Shown here in pieces: positions 42,770-51,967 of a stretch of DNA of 60,205 bases. The notes below the pieces were generated by a model, which saw only the letters and a list, made by a program, of their open reading frames with translations, was not told the DNA's origin and ran no database searches. A program made the position numbers and the translations under genes. The DNA comes from JBCDGZ01 sp038750655 (GTDB lineage: Bacteria; Bacteroidota; Bacteroidia; Chitinophagales; Saprospiraceae): the NCBI GenBank assembly GCA_038750655.1, contig JBCDGZ010000028.1:1-60205 (forward strand), read 5' to 3'. Every line of letters begins with the position of its first letter. Position 1 is the first letter of the stretch.

Positions 42770-43747
42770 ATGCCGAAGCGATATTTCAAACATCCTGCGC
42801 CTTACCTGATCGCTCTGCTGCTTGGCCTCCTCTTCTACGCTATTCCGCCAATCAGCAAGCTGATTATCCAACATCCTACCTTTTCGAATGCCGCCAAAGA
42901 TGCGAGCTTCATCAGTGGGCAATTGCAGCGCGGCCTGCTCTACCCACTGGGCAAATGGCTTTCGCTTTCCAATCTTCAATTCATTGCCCTACCCTGGTTT
43001 ATCGTACTCCTCCTGCTGCTCCGTATTTTTTACCTGCATACCCGCAAATTTTGGAAGTACGCACTAATTGTCGGCTCAGTTGGGCTCCTTTTTCTTTACC
43101 TCTTCCCGAATATTTTATTGGTTTTTGATAATAATCAGGCTAGCCAATCGCACGGCCATGTGGCTAAAGGGCGTATTGTCAACAGCAAACGCATCCCCTA
43201 CCGGGGGGCCAATTATACCACCTATTCCTTTCTAGGCTATCTTGGCGGCCGCACCTTCGTTCACGATAAAGTACGTGAGCTGGTTCTGACGACCTATGAT
43301 GCTTGTTTAGAAAGTCATCCCGATCGCCAGTTTATCCTGGGAGAAACCGGGCATCGCAGTGGCGGACGCTTCCTCCCCCACCGTACCCATCAGAATGGTC
43401 TGAGTGTAGACTTTATGAGTCCGCTGCTGAAGAATGGCCAGCCTTATCAGCCTTTTAGCCATTGTTTTAATTTGTGGAGCTATGGTTGGGAGTTTGATAA
43501 AAAAGGGCAGAGCGGAAAGGTGAGTATTGATTTTGAGGGAATGGCGGGGCATTTGTACCAGCTTAAAAGACACTGCGCCAGCGAAGGGCTGGTGATCCAA
43601 AAGGTCATCTTCGACCCCGTGCTGCGCCCATTATTACTGGCTACCCCAAGTGGCCAGAAGATCAAAGATTTGCCTTTTACCAAAAACCGGGTGTATGTGC
43701 GGCACGACGATCACTATCACATCGACTTTGGTATCAAGGCTCAATAG
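42770..43747 (+). CDS. Membrane-anchored MepA-like (LAS/M74) peptidase
   Basis: This 325-aa protein combines an N-terminal membrane module of three hydrophobic helices (~11-25, 70-89, 96-118) with a C-terminal peptidase domain. The latter has the LAS zinc motifs: GETGHRSGGRFLPHRTHQNG with H207 and D214 (THQNGLSVD), and a final H-x-H in RHDDHYHIDFG. This is the metal site of murein endopeptidase MepA (M74), which cleaves D-Ala-DAP cross-links. All predicted ligands are present. The three-helix fusion is not in E. coli MepA. It overlaps the end of the convergent 53-aa gene by 7 bp. Confidence 0.82.
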   Translation: MPKRYFKHPAPYLIALLLGLLFYAIPPISKLIIQHPTFSNAAKDASFISGQLQRGLLYPLGKWLSLSNLQFIALPWFIVLLLLLRIFYLHTRKFWKYALIVGSVGLLFLYLFPNILLVFDNNQASQSHGHVAKGRIVNSKRIPYRGANYTTYSFLGYLGGRTFVHDKVRELVLTTYDACLESHPDRQFILGETGHRSGGRFLPHRTHQNGLSVDFMSPLLKNGQPYQPFSHCFNLWSYGWEFDKKGQSGKVSIDFEGMAGHLYQLKRHCASEGLVIQKVIFDPVLRPLLLATPSGQKIKDLPFTKNRVYVRHDDHYHIDFGIKAQ

Positions 43748-43902
43748 GCGTAGCGCAGCCAATCAAAGATCGCTACTCGATTCTTATACAGGAGCACGAT
43801 AGCGGCCACAACAGCGAAGATGAAAACCATTCGGATGTGGCGTTTATTGCGGGCGTAGCGCTCGCGGCGGCTGGTGTACTTACGTCTTGATGAATAGGCC
43901 AT
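43741..43902 (-). CDS. Small membrane protein, 53 aa, coupled to rsgA
   Basis: Directly after the rsgA stop (TAA at 43905-43903) an ATG at 43902 opens a 53-codon frame ending in TGA at 43741. The product begins MAYSSRRKYTSRRERYARNK, a very basic stretch, followed by one hydrophobic helix (MVFIFAVVAAIVLLY) and a short tail NRVAIFDWLRYAY. This is a plausible single-pass protein with a positively charged cytoplasmic N terminus. The TAAATG junction implies translational coupling with rsgA. Its stop overlaps that of the convergent MepA-like gene by 7 bp. No family recognised. Confidence 0.7.
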   Translation of the reverse strand: MAYSSRRKYTSRRERYARNKRHIRMVFIFAVVAAIVLLYKNRVAIFDWLRYAY

Positions 43903-44844
43903 TTACATTTCTTTATGACGTTCCCAATAATTCTGGTCTTCAATTTCCTCCAAGATCTGCAAATAATTTGTATAGCGCAAATCGCTGATGGTTTCCTCCT
44001 CGATGGCGGCTTTAACGGCGCAGTGCGGCTCGTTGCGGTGGGTACAATCGCTGAAGCGGCAATCTTCCGAGAGGGCAAAAAACTCGCGGAAATTGTGGGC
44101 AACATCCATGGGTTCCAGGTTATTGAACGCTAGGGTTTTGATGCCAGGGGTATCGATGATGGAGCCCCCATCGTCCAGGGAGAACATTTCTGCGAAGGTG
44201 GTGGTATGCTGGCCTTTGCCGGAATAGTCGGACAGTTCTTCGGTCCGTAGGCCCAGGCCGGGCTGAACGCTGTTGACTAAGGTCGACTTTCCTACTCCAG
44301 ACTGGCCGCCGACCAGCGTCACTTTTCCTTTCAGTAGGGCTCTCAAGTCCTCCAGTCCATCTCCGTCGGTTGCTGAAACCATTAGGGTTTGGTAGCCAAT
44401 GTCCTGATAAATACTCGCTAAGTACTCATAGATCAGCACATCTTCCTCCGTATACAAATCACATTTATTAAATACAATACAAACAGGAATATCGTGTGGC
44501 TCCGTCATCATCAAAAAGCGATCGATAAAGCCCTGTTTGAGTTTGGGTTGTACGATGGTGACGATGACGATGGCCTGATCGATATTGCTGGCTAATAGAT
44601 GCAGGTGATGCTTTTTGCGGGGCGACTGCCGAACCACATAATTTTGCCGAGACAGTACATTTTTGATTTGCCCCACCTCTCCTTCTCTTTCCACTTCGAC
44701 CCTATCCCCTACGGCAACCGGATTGGTGAGCTTCAAGCCATTCAAGCGATAGCGGCCCACTATGCGGCATTGCAGTTGCTCTCCATCGTCGAGTTTGACT
44801 TGGTACCAACTTCCAGTAGATTTGATTACAATTCCTTTTTGCAA
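43903..44844 (-). CDS. rsgA: Ribosome small-subunit-dependent GTPase A
   Basis: RsgA (313 aa) is a late 30S assembly GTPase. The N-terminal OB fold (1-70) is followed by the circularly permuted GTPase domain, with the G4-like VFNKCDLY, then VGGQSGVGKSTLVNS (P-loop) and DTPGIKTLAF. A C-terminal zinc site follows (CRFSDCTHRNEPHC). No in-frame ATG or GTG lies between an upstream stop codon and the conserved N terminus, so translation appears to start at TTG 44844 (MQKGIVIKSTG). It is 42 bp downstream of the GGGP synthase gene on the same strand and is followed directly by the 53-aa gene. Confidence 0.94.
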   Translation of the reverse strand: MQKGIVIKSTGSWYQVKLDDGEQLQCRIVGRYRLNGLKLTNPVAVGDRVEVEREGEVGQIKNVLSRQNYVVRQSPRKKHHLHLLASNIDQAIVIVTIVQPKLKQGFIDRFLMMTEPHDIPVCIVFNKCDLYTEEDVLIYEYLASIYQDIGYQTLMVSATDGDGLEDLRALLKGKVTLVGGQSGVGKSTLVNSVQPGLGLRTEELSDYSGKGQHTTTFAEMFSLDDGGSIIDTPGIKTLAFNNLEPMDVAHNFREFFALSEDCRFSDCTHRNEPHCAVKAAIEEETISDLRYTNYLQILEEIEDQNYWERHKEM

Positions 44845-44886
44845 AATTTGATGTTTAGCAGGGGCGCGATATAAGTTGTGCCCTGA

Positions 44887-45660
44887 TTAATTCTCTGAAT
44901 TATCTTCAACCAGTGATGATACCGAATGAACCGCTTCAGACATCTCCATGATGAGCTGTGGATTCTGTTCGATAGCATTACCGACCACTATAACATCAGC
45001 GCCCGCTTTTACGTTCGCTAAAGCCTTTTCTGGGGTGCGAATTCCTCCACCAACGATCAAAGGAACGCTGATGGTGCTGCTCACCGCTTCGATCATCGAC
45101 TCACTGATGGGGATACGTGCGCCGCTACCTGCATCCATATACATCAGCCGTAGGCCCATCATTTCGCCAGCTAGGGCGGTACAGAGTGCCACATCTTCCT
45201 TGTTGTTGGGGATGGGTTGGGTATTGCTCATGTAGGATACGGTGGTCGGGACGCCGCCGTCGATCAGCATATAGCCGGTGGGCAGCACTTCCAGGGGGCT
45301 TACCCGCAAATAAGGGGCCGTAATGACGTGTTTGCCGATCAGTAGCTCGGCATTGCGGCCAGAGATGAGGGATAAAAAGAGAATGGCATCGGCACGATAA
45401 CTCAGTTGAAAGGAGTTGCCGGGAAAGAGAATCATAGGGATGTCGCAAAGCTTCCGGATGGATTGCAGGCACTGGTCCAGCATATTATTGACGACTAAGC
45501 TGCCCCCAATAAAAAAGTAATCTACTTTGGCCTCCGTTGCTAATCGAAGAACCTCCTGTATATTACCCAGCCTAACCTTATCGGGATCGATAAGCACCAC
45601 AAATTTCTTTTCGCCCCTTTGCTTGGCAGTCAGGAAAGAATCATAGAGTATTTGGGCCAT
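44887..45660 (-). CDS. Geranylgeranylglyceryl/heptaprenylglyceryl phosphate synthase-like
   Basis: This 257-aa TIM-barrel prenyltransferase joins a polyprenyl diphosphate to sn-glycerol-1-phosphate. Visible are the barrel start FVVLIDPDKVRLGN, YFFIGGSLVVNN, ILFPGNSFQLS, the MYMDAGSGARIPIS block, and the phosphate-binding PLIVGGGIRTPEKA with DVIVVGNAIEQNP. Homologues are widespread in Bacteroidota, where the final lipid role is not settled. I chose ATG 45660 because the 6-residue longer frame would start at a TTG inside the -7 promoter element. Confidence 0.92.
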   Translation of the reverse strand: MAQILYDSFLTAKQRGEKKFVVLIDPDKVRLGNIQEVLRLATEAKVDYFFIGGSLVVNNMLDQCLQSIRKLCDIPMILFPGNSFQLSYRADAILFLSLISGRNAELLIGKHVITAPYLRVSPLEVLPTGYMLIDGGVPTTVSYMSNTQPIPNNKEDVALCTALAGEMMGLRLMYMDAGSGARIPISESMIEAVSSTISVPLIVGGGIRTPEKALANVKAGADVIVVGNAIEQNPQLIMEMSEAVHSVSSLVEDNSEN

Positions 45661-45675
45661 GCCGGAAATTTTTCC

Positions 45676-45683
45676 CAAATATA
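45676..45683 (-). promoter_or_regulatory. -7 element for the GGGP synthase gene
   Basis: On the minus strand TATATTTG is a perfect TAnnTTTG element. A convincing -33 TTTG is not seen at N19-N21 (only CTTT). The start codon is 15 bp downstream, implying a very short leader. Confidence 0.45.
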
Positions 45684-45756
45684 GCTAAGTGTCGGTTTAA
45701 TTAAAGATTTGGGAATAGTTTATTTCGTAGAGGCCCAATGCCAGACAAATCACGAA

Positions 45757-47670
45757 TTAGGTCTTCTTTTTTACTAGTACCACCTTCATCTTATCCATCT
45801 TGGTGATTTTTTTGTAAAAATCACGCAACTCACCGTAACGCTCGGCGGGCAGCTTTACAGGTTTAATGACCAGGCTACGGGTGTAGCTCAGCGCCTCCTC
45901 TTGCTGCTCTATCTGCAATTCGTAGGTGCCGAATTCAGTATCCAGCTTAAGCGCCTTTTCGGGGATACTTTCGATCTCATAGCCCTCCGGCAGCTTGAAT
46001 TTGAAATGGTTTTCTTCGCTGAAGGCCTTCCTTACAACTACGGGATGCAAGCGCCCACCACTGGCCGATGGCACCTGATCAAAGGGCCGTAGGCGATTAA
46101 GTGGCACAAAGATGCGCTTGCCGGCCTTAGCAGCATAGCGCCTCACCGCTAGTTGGTAGTCTAGCTGGGCCTCCGGCCGCTCTTTTTCCACCGTTAATTC
46201 CAGCGCCTTAATATCAAAAGCAGGTAGGGCCTTATGATCTTTGACAAAAGCCTTTTGCCGCTTTTCTTCATCATAATCCTCCCAAGCCATACGGTAACGA
46301 TCATTACAAGGACCTTTGTAGTGCTCTTCGGTACTGATGGTGGCACTGCCGTCTATTGCTAGCTCGATGAGCGCCCGGCGCTCACAGTGGTCCGCCTCCG
46401 CCGAAATCTTAGGCGTCCGACTGAGCTGGCCGCCCTCCCCCGTCACCAGCAGCACCGGCCGGCCGCTGGTAAAATTACCTAGATAATTGGGAAGAGCACT
46501 ATTACTGGTGCATTCTAGCCACATATCCTCCGAAGGGATGTAGAGAATCATATGATTGAAGCGAGGTTCAACGAAGTCTTCTTCTACCTTGCCAAAATGC
46601 TGACCAGCACGCACCAGCACCGTATGCGACTCGATACCTACCGTGCGGAGCATCCCCCGCATAAAGTAGGACAGGGCTTTACAGTCGCCGTATTTATTTT
46701 TCTCCACATATTCTGCATCAAAGGTTTGCCAGCCGCCAATGCCCAGCTGTACACTGACATAGCGCATATTGTCCTGTAAATAGCGGTAGAGAATATTGAT
46801 TCTTTCAGCATCTGTACTCGCATCTACCACCATCGATTTGACCTGGGCAGCCATCTTGGGCGACAGGGCGTCCCGCCCCTCGTTCAGTCGATAAATAAAG
46901 TCGCCAAACGCCTTCCAACTGGACATACTGCCTTTGTAGCCTGCCACTTCGAAGGCTGCCGGGGTGACGGATATACTAGGAAGGATTTCAGTGCTGAGCG
47001 GCGCGTAGGCCTCCGCTTTCACTGCGGCCAGGTCTTTAACGCTCCACTCCAATCGTTGGTCCTTCCCCTCTACGGTTTGCTGCGGCATTAAATCGCAGTT
47101 ATAGGCCCGATAGTGGGCCTGCATCTCCGCCGGCAATCGCAGGACATAGCTGGCCTGCTGAACGGCCATATTATAGCCTTGAATGCGCCAGTCTGGATAG
47201 CCCTGCAAGCCATTTTTCTCCACTTCATACTCAAAATCGATGGTATAGGGATAGGTATCGTGCTTGAACTCCATATACTTCATCCGATCATCTTCGTAAA
47301 TCGACCCGCTAGATACCGCACTGATGTCGTGGATTTCATCTTTGCCGATTTTTCGAATCTCCTGCCCCATCGCATTGAGCAAACGCCCTTTAATTTTTTT
47401 GACTTTGGTCATCTTATCATAAGACACATAGTGTAGGCTTTGCTGGCTGTTGCTGTTCATCAGCGTGACAACGTAACGGTATCTCATCGTCGCCTTACTG
47501 ACGGATTTGACGTCGAACTCCATACGTTCTAGGCGAACGATGGTATTGGCGTTTTCGAGCAATTGGGAGGGAATGGAAACGATAGAAAAGTCGGGGTCAT
47601 TAGCCGTAGGAGCTGAGGCAGTAGCAAGCGGCAGCCCCAGCACAAAAAACAGTAAAATACTTAGCATCAT
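45757..47670 (-). CDS. DUF3857/transglutaminase-like exported protein (TG1)
   Basis: This 637-aa protein has a signal peptide (MMLSILLFFVLGLPLATAS). Residues ~30-260 are a DUF3857 beta domain (YRYVVTLMNSN, YPYTIDFEYEVEKNG). A transglutaminase-like core spans ~270-420 with a complete set of catalytic candidates: Cys in KYGDCKALS, His in RFNHMILY, and the acidic MWLECTSN strand. A C-terminal beta region follows (EGYEIESIPEKALKL). Unlike its two neighbours it retains the Cys, so it could be an active protease or transglutaminase in the periplasm. It lies 21 bp downstream of TG2, probably one transcript with it. Confidence 0.88.
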   Translation of the reverse strand: MMLSILLFFVLGLPLATASAPTANDPDFSIVSIPSQLLENANTIVRLERMEFDVKSVSKATMRYRYVVTLMNSNSQQSLHYVSYDKMTKVKKIKGRLLNAMGQEIRKIGKDEIHDISAVSSGSIYEDDRMKYMEFKHDTYPYTIDFEYEVEKNGLQGYPDWRIQGYNMAVQQASYVLRLPAEMQAHYRAYNCDLMPQQTVEGKDQRLEWSVKDLAAVKAEAYAPLSTEILPSISVTPAAFEVAGYKGSMSSWKAFGDFIYRLNEGRDALSPKMAAQVKSMVVDASTDAERINILYRYLQDNMRYVSVQLGIGGWQTFDAEYVEKNKYGDCKALSYFMRGMLRTVGIESHTVLVRAGQHFGKVEEDFVEPRFNHMILYIPSEDMWLECTSNSALPNYLGNFTSGRPVLLVTGEGGQLSRTPKISAEADHCERRALIELAIDGSATISTEEHYKGPCNDRYRMAWEDYDEEKRQKAFVKDHKALPAFDIKALELTVEKERPEAQLDYQLAVRRYAAKAGKRIFVPLNRLRPFDQVPSASGGRLHPVVVRKAFSEENHFKFKLPEGYEIESIPEKALKLDTEFGTYELQIEQQEEALSYTRSLVIKPVKLPAERYGELRDFYKKITKMDKMKVVLVKKKT

Positions 47671-47691
47671 AGCTTGAGAAAATTGATGCGG

Positions 47692-49686
47692 CTATTTTTT
47701 TTGCAGCACCACCTGCTCCTTAAATTTAGCCGCAATATGATCAAAAAATTCTTTAATATCGTCGTATTCTTCTGAATCAAATTTGAGTTGCTTGACCTGA
47801 ATTTTGCTGATGAGCTGCACCCGATCTCCAGTGTCTTTGATGATGTAATTGAAAACAGCGCCGCCGTGGCGGGTAATGACCCGCTTGGACTCTGGTAACT
47901 CGACCACTTTATAGCCTTCGGGTATTTTGAGATCGACAACGAACTGTTCTTTGAAGGGATAGACAAAATCTACAGGATAGTCGCGGGTTTTGGCGGTATA
48001 GCGGGGCTGGGCGTAGCGGGTGTAAAAGACCGGCGCAAAGGAGAGCTGATCGCTCTGGCGGGCCGCCGCCGAACGCAAATTGACCTCAATATTAGCCTCA
48101 AAGGGCCGAGACAGGTCATCGAGATGTTCTATCGACTGCACGCTGGCCTCGGCCATCGGCGTCATAGCAGCGAGGCGCTCCTGCCAGTAGTCGCCACGGC
48201 GATCACCGGTGTACTGTCGGCGCTCGTGGATGGCGTCATAGCCAGAGAAAGTCCCCTTCAATGTACCGCTGACATGGCCCTCTGCGTCCATCTCCATCTG
48301 GGCGACAAAGACCTCAGAACCGGCCAGCGGATCAATGGCGATCCACTCTGCATCATCCTTGCGGATCAGCCAGCCGTAGCTATTGAGGGCTTCTTCGCGG
48401 ATGTAGTCGAGGGGGCGCAACGGGTCAGACAAGTCGAGCATCAGGGGGCGGCCTTCGCGCTCAACGTAGACCAGCATATGATTGAACTGTTCGAGGATGG
48501 GGTATTGCTGGATCATCTTGCCATGCTTGCGGGTGCTGACCAGCAAGGGATGGGCGGTGATATTTTGCTGGCGCAGTAGGGCGAGGAGCATCATATTGAG
48601 TTCGCTGCCGGAGGCGCGCCCCTCGGCGAATCGAACGTCCAGGGAGGTGTCAGCCATCAGGGCGTATTCTCCATTCCACAGTACTTTATTGTTCAGAAAT
48701 TCGTAGAGGGCCGAAGTGGTATGTTCCTCATCCTTTCCAGCTAGATTAAGGGCCTGAGCCGCCTTGCTGATCGCTTCGAAATTAGCTTTTTCCAAAAATT
48801 GCTGTCCAAATTTGGGGGATTGCAGCAGCTCCTCCGCCAGAAAATCCCAGCTATTGAGGATGGGCTCTGTTTTATTATTGGGATAGTGGATTTTGCTCAA
48901 CTGGAAGCGAATCTTGGCGCGATAATCATTCATATTGGTCACATCGGGCACTTCCTTGAGCGCCGGTACATCCTTCATCACAAAACGACTAGTCTCAATT
49001 TTCACCTGTGGGTCATGCTCCAGAACATCATCAAGGCTGGTTTCGAGTACAAAGTTCTGGTCCTCACTCTCTTTGAGCGGCTCCAAATCTCCGTGAATCA
49101 GCGTAATGTATTCTACCCACTCGGGCAGCTCTAGGCGCAGCTCGCTGTAGCGAATGGGGATATTTTCCTGAAAATACCAATCCCGTAGGTGACCAATGCG
49201 ATCCGATTGTATCTCGAAGCGGTATTCGATAATCGATCCTTTTTCGAGTTCGGGAAGGCTCATTTCCCTCAATGACCAGCCGCCACTGAGGTTGCGCTCC
49301 ATAAAATCTTTCTTACTGAGGTTACGCTTTTTGCCGTCTGGAGAGATAATCAGGGCTTTGACGGCAGTCACTTTCTCGGCGTTCATCTCACTGCAATAGG
49401 GAATGCCAAACTCGCCATGCGCAAAAGCGTCCGGGTCGAATATTTTTACCCGCCGGTGGCGTCGAAAGCGATAGCGAATGCCCTCGACCAGTAGTTTGAC
49501 ATCAATCACACCACGGTCGTACAGGACCAGTCCGGGAGCAGTTAGGTCTTTTTCATATTCCATCATTTCCAGCTCCTCTACCGGAAATTTCCCCCATTTA
49601 ATTTGTTGTTTAGCCTTTTGCTGTGCATCTGCCATCAGGGACAATCCGATGAAGATGGTCGATAAAAATAAAACTCTCTTAATCAT
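47692..49686 (-). CDS. DUF3857/transglutaminase-like exported protein without catalytic Cys (TG2)
   Basis: This 664-aa protein has a signal peptide (MIKRVLFLSTIFIGLSLMAD, ending AQ), then QIKWGKFPVEELEM and a DUF3857 domain with GSIIEYRFEIQSDRIG near 155. The transglutaminase-like core (~290-430) has GRASGSELNMMLLALLRQ where a Cys would be expected; the catalytic Cys position is Ser. The His (LEQFNHMLVY) and Asp (PLMLDLSDP) are kept. The C-terminal region resembles TG3 (FKEQFVVDLKIPEGYKVVEL). It is probably a non-enzymatic binding protein. It is closely related to TG3, suggesting local duplication. Confidence 0.88.
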   Translation of the reverse strand: MIKRVLFLSTIFIGLSLMADAQQKAKQQIKWGKFPVEELEMMEYEKDLTAPGLVLYDRGVIDVKLLVEGIRYRFRRHRRVKIFDPDAFAHGEFGIPYCSEMNAEKVTAVKALIISPDGKKRNLSKKDFMERNLSGGWSLREMSLPELEKGSIIEYRFEIQSDRIGHLRDWYFQENIPIRYSELRLELPEWVEYITLIHGDLEPLKESEDQNFVLETSLDDVLEHDPQVKIETSRFVMKDVPALKEVPDVTNMNDYRAKIRFQLSKIHYPNNKTEPILNSWDFLAEELLQSPKFGQQFLEKANFEAISKAAQALNLAGKDEEHTTSALYEFLNNKVLWNGEYALMADTSLDVRFAEGRASGSELNMMLLALLRQQNITAHPLLVSTRKHGKMIQQYPILEQFNHMLVYVEREGRPLMLDLSDPLRPLDYIREEALNSYGWLIRKDDAEWIAIDPLAGSEVFVAQMEMDAEGHVSGTLKGTFSGYDAIHERRQYTGDRRGDYWQERLAAMTPMAEASVQSIEHLDDLSRPFEANIEVNLRSAAARQSDQLSFAPVFYTRYAQPRYTAKTRDYPVDFVYPFKEQFVVDLKIPEGYKVVELPESKRVITRHGGAVFNYIIKDTGDRVQLISKIQVKQLKFDSEEYDDIKEFFDHIAAKFKEQVVLQKK

Positions 49687-49863
49687 AAGTGCTAGCGAAT
49701 TACTTTTGAGTAAAGGGAGGACTTAAGAAGAACCTCCTGCTATCTGACGAATATCCCCTGTATTTGTTACGTCTGACTATAATCGCAGTATTTAGTAGGG
49801 CATTACTTTCTTAAGATAATAAAAATAACGATTCTTTACCCAGAAATAATATGTTTGGCTCGT

Positions 49864-51870
49864 TTACTCCTTTTTTTTCAGAATAATTTGCTCCGCCTGT
49901 TTCTCCAATATCATATCAAAAAAGTTCTTAATAGACAGGTATTCTGCCGGCTCAAAATGCAGCTGATTGACCCGAATTCGGCTGACCACCTGTACACTAT
50001 TCTCCTTTTCACTGATGAAGTATTGAAAAACGCCCCCCTTATTCGGTAGGGAAACCTTGGCAGAAGTCGGTAATTCTTCAACCTTATAGCCTTCTGGAAT
50101 TTTTAGGTTAAAAACCAATTGCTCCTTAAATGGGTAAGGAATGTCAACGGGATAATCACGCTTTTGGGCTTTGAAAGGATTTTCTTCAAAATTGGTGTGA
50201 ATAACTGGGGAAAAATACATAAAATCGCCGGATACCTGCGCGCAGTCGGGAATCTTACAGTCCATCTCCGCGATAAAGTTACTATTGATGTCTTCGAATT
50301 CCTTGAAACTGACATTCTGCAAACTAATATCGGGGAACCGCTCTTCGAGCCGCTTTTTCCAAAACGAGCCCGATTGATCATCACTGTATTCGCTGCGCTC
50401 ACTAAAAGCGGAGTAGCCCTCATGCTTACATTTGATATTTCCGTTAACCCCCCCCTCTTCATCTACACTGACATCGAAAACAAAAGTATCTGACCCCGAC
50501 GGAGGGATAATACTGATCCACTGTGGATTGTCCTTGATGAGTACCCAGCCTTTTGAGTTGAGGGCATCGACACGTGGATAATTGATAGGGCGATAAGGAC
50601 TCGCCGCGTCCAGGAAGGTCGGTTTTCCATCCAACTCCAGATAGAGCAATACATGATTGAACTGATCCAAAATAGGGTACAACTCAAACATTCTACCGTG
50701 ATCGCGGGTGCTGATCAACACCGGATAAGCTTCGATATTGGACTGCTTGAGCAGCGCCAGAAGCATCAGGTTCAGCTCGCCACTTCGGCCCGTCTTCTTT
50801 TCGTAGCAGTCATTTAGTGATTTCCGAACCCAGCGGCTGTAGTAACCATCCCATTCCATGCTATTAGTGACAAAATTATAGAGGAATTCCACCCTTTCTT
50901 TCGGCCCCTCAAGTTGAGCCACCTCCCCTTCTACAGCCTCCCAGACCTTTTTATAGTTCTTTCTCTTCAAAAACTGCTGCCCAAAATTACTGTCCTCCAA
51001 GAGGTCATCAGCCACTTTCCCCCAATCGGTCAATATCGGCTTTATCGGAGAGTTAGGAAAGGCGATGGCCTGTAGCTGAAAGCGTACACGCGTCCGATAA
51101 TCATCCATTGTCGTAATGTAGGCCTCCTCCTCAAGAGCTGGGGCATGTTCCATCGTGTAGCGGGCCTTGCGGACCACCGTATTTACCGTAGTTCGTCGCG
51201 TTCCGTAATTACCTGTTGGGACTGGAATAGTGAGCGTGGCATTAGCCTCTTTATTTTCCACCTTCATTTTATTCACCCCCTGATTGAGGGATACATAGCG
51301 GTACCATTCGGGAATCGCTACGCGGTATTCGCTCCACCGCACCGGAATATCTTGCTCGAAGAACCACTCGCGCAGTTCAAAAATGCCCTCAGAAAGAATC
51401 TGGTAGCGGTACTCAATAATGGATCCTTCCTGGATATTAGGGACTGAAATTTTCTTTGCTGTCCAGTACTCGTTGATTTCTTCTTCAAACATATGATCCT
51501 TTCCTACCTTTTGTTTTTCCCCATCAGGAGAGAAAATCTGGACTTTTATATCCATCAATTCCTCAAATTTATTCTTGCTATAATAGGGAATAGAAATGTC
51601 CCCATTGTCAAAACCTGATTGCTTCAGGATTTTGATCCGACGATGATGGACAAACTTGTAGCGAATATCGCCGTCATTACCAAAGTCAAATTCTAAATCT
51701 CCAAAATCACAGAGAATGACTGCGTCCGCACTGGAATCCGGCTCATAAACCGTCATTCTCAAGTCTTCCCCGTCCACTTTCCCCCATTTAATGGGCGCTT
51801 TTTGGGCGGTGGTAGCAGTAGCTAATAGTAGTAAAAGGATAAGAGTGTTGAGTAGATGATATGGCTTCAT
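49864..51870 (-). CDS. DUF3857/transglutaminase-like exported protein without catalytic Cys (TG3)
   Basis: This 668-aa paralogue of TG2 has a signal peptide (MKPYHLLNTLILLLLLATAT, then TAQ), APIKWGKVDGEDLRMTVYEP, and DUF3857 with GSIIEYRYQILSEGIFELRE. In the transglutaminase core the expected Cys is Gly (KTGRSGELNLMLLALLKQ), while LDQFNHVLLY and PTFLDAASP keep the His and Asp. The C terminus ends in KKKE. It is transcribed from its own good promoter at 51897-51928 and is separated from TG2 by 177 bp, with no clear terminator between. Confidence 0.88.
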   Translation of the reverse strand: MKPYHLLNTLILLLLLATATTAQKAPIKWGKVDGEDLRMTVYEPDSSADAVILCDFGDLEFDFGNDGDIRYKFVHHRRIKILKQSGFDNGDISIPYYSKNKFEELMDIKVQIFSPDGEKQKVGKDHMFEEEINEYWTAKKISVPNIQEGSIIEYRYQILSEGIFELREWFFEQDIPVRWSEYRVAIPEWYRYVSLNQGVNKMKVENKEANATLTIPVPTGNYGTRRTTVNTVVRKARYTMEHAPALEEEAYITTMDDYRTRVRFQLQAIAFPNSPIKPILTDWGKVADDLLEDSNFGQQFLKRKNYKKVWEAVEGEVAQLEGPKERVEFLYNFVTNSMEWDGYYSRWVRKSLNDCYEKKTGRSGELNLMLLALLKQSNIEAYPVLISTRDHGRMFELYPILDQFNHVLLYLELDGKPTFLDAASPYRPINYPRVDALNSKGWVLIKDNPQWISIIPPSGSDTFVFDVSVDEEGGVNGNIKCKHEGYSAFSERSEYSDDQSGSFWKKRLEERFPDISLQNVSFKEFEDINSNFIAEMDCKIPDCAQVSGDFMYFSPVIHTNFEENPFKAQKRDYPVDIPYPFKEQLVFNLKIPEGYKVEELPTSAKVSLPNKGGVFQYFISEKENSVQVVSRIRVNQLHFEPAEYLSIKNFFDMILEKQAEQIILKKKE

Positions 51871-51896
51871 TGTGACCTAAATTTTTTGTTGGAATA

Positions 51897-51928
51897 TAAA
51901 GGTATTGATATTTTCAATTAAATTCAAA
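51897..51928 (-). promoter_or_regulatory. Promoter of TG3
   Basis: Read on the minus strand, TTTG (51928-51925), an exact 20-bp spacer and TACCTTTA (51904-51897) match the Bacteroidota promoter with one deviation in the last base. The ATG is 27 bp downstream. Confidence 0.7.
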
Positions 51929-51967
51929 ACCCTGCCAATTCTTAGAAATAACAATCTCACGGTGTAG

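Noticed and set aside
42700..43128. Open frame of 142 codons on the plus strand
   Set aside because: It overlaps the anti-sigma end and the MepA-like gene in another frame, and its product (Ser/Ala/Pro-rich, no pattern) looks like a shadow of the latter.
43773..44105. 110-codon minus-strand frame
   Set aside because: It runs across the rsgA end in a different frame with low-complexity composition; the real small gene here is the 53-aa frame at 43741-43902.
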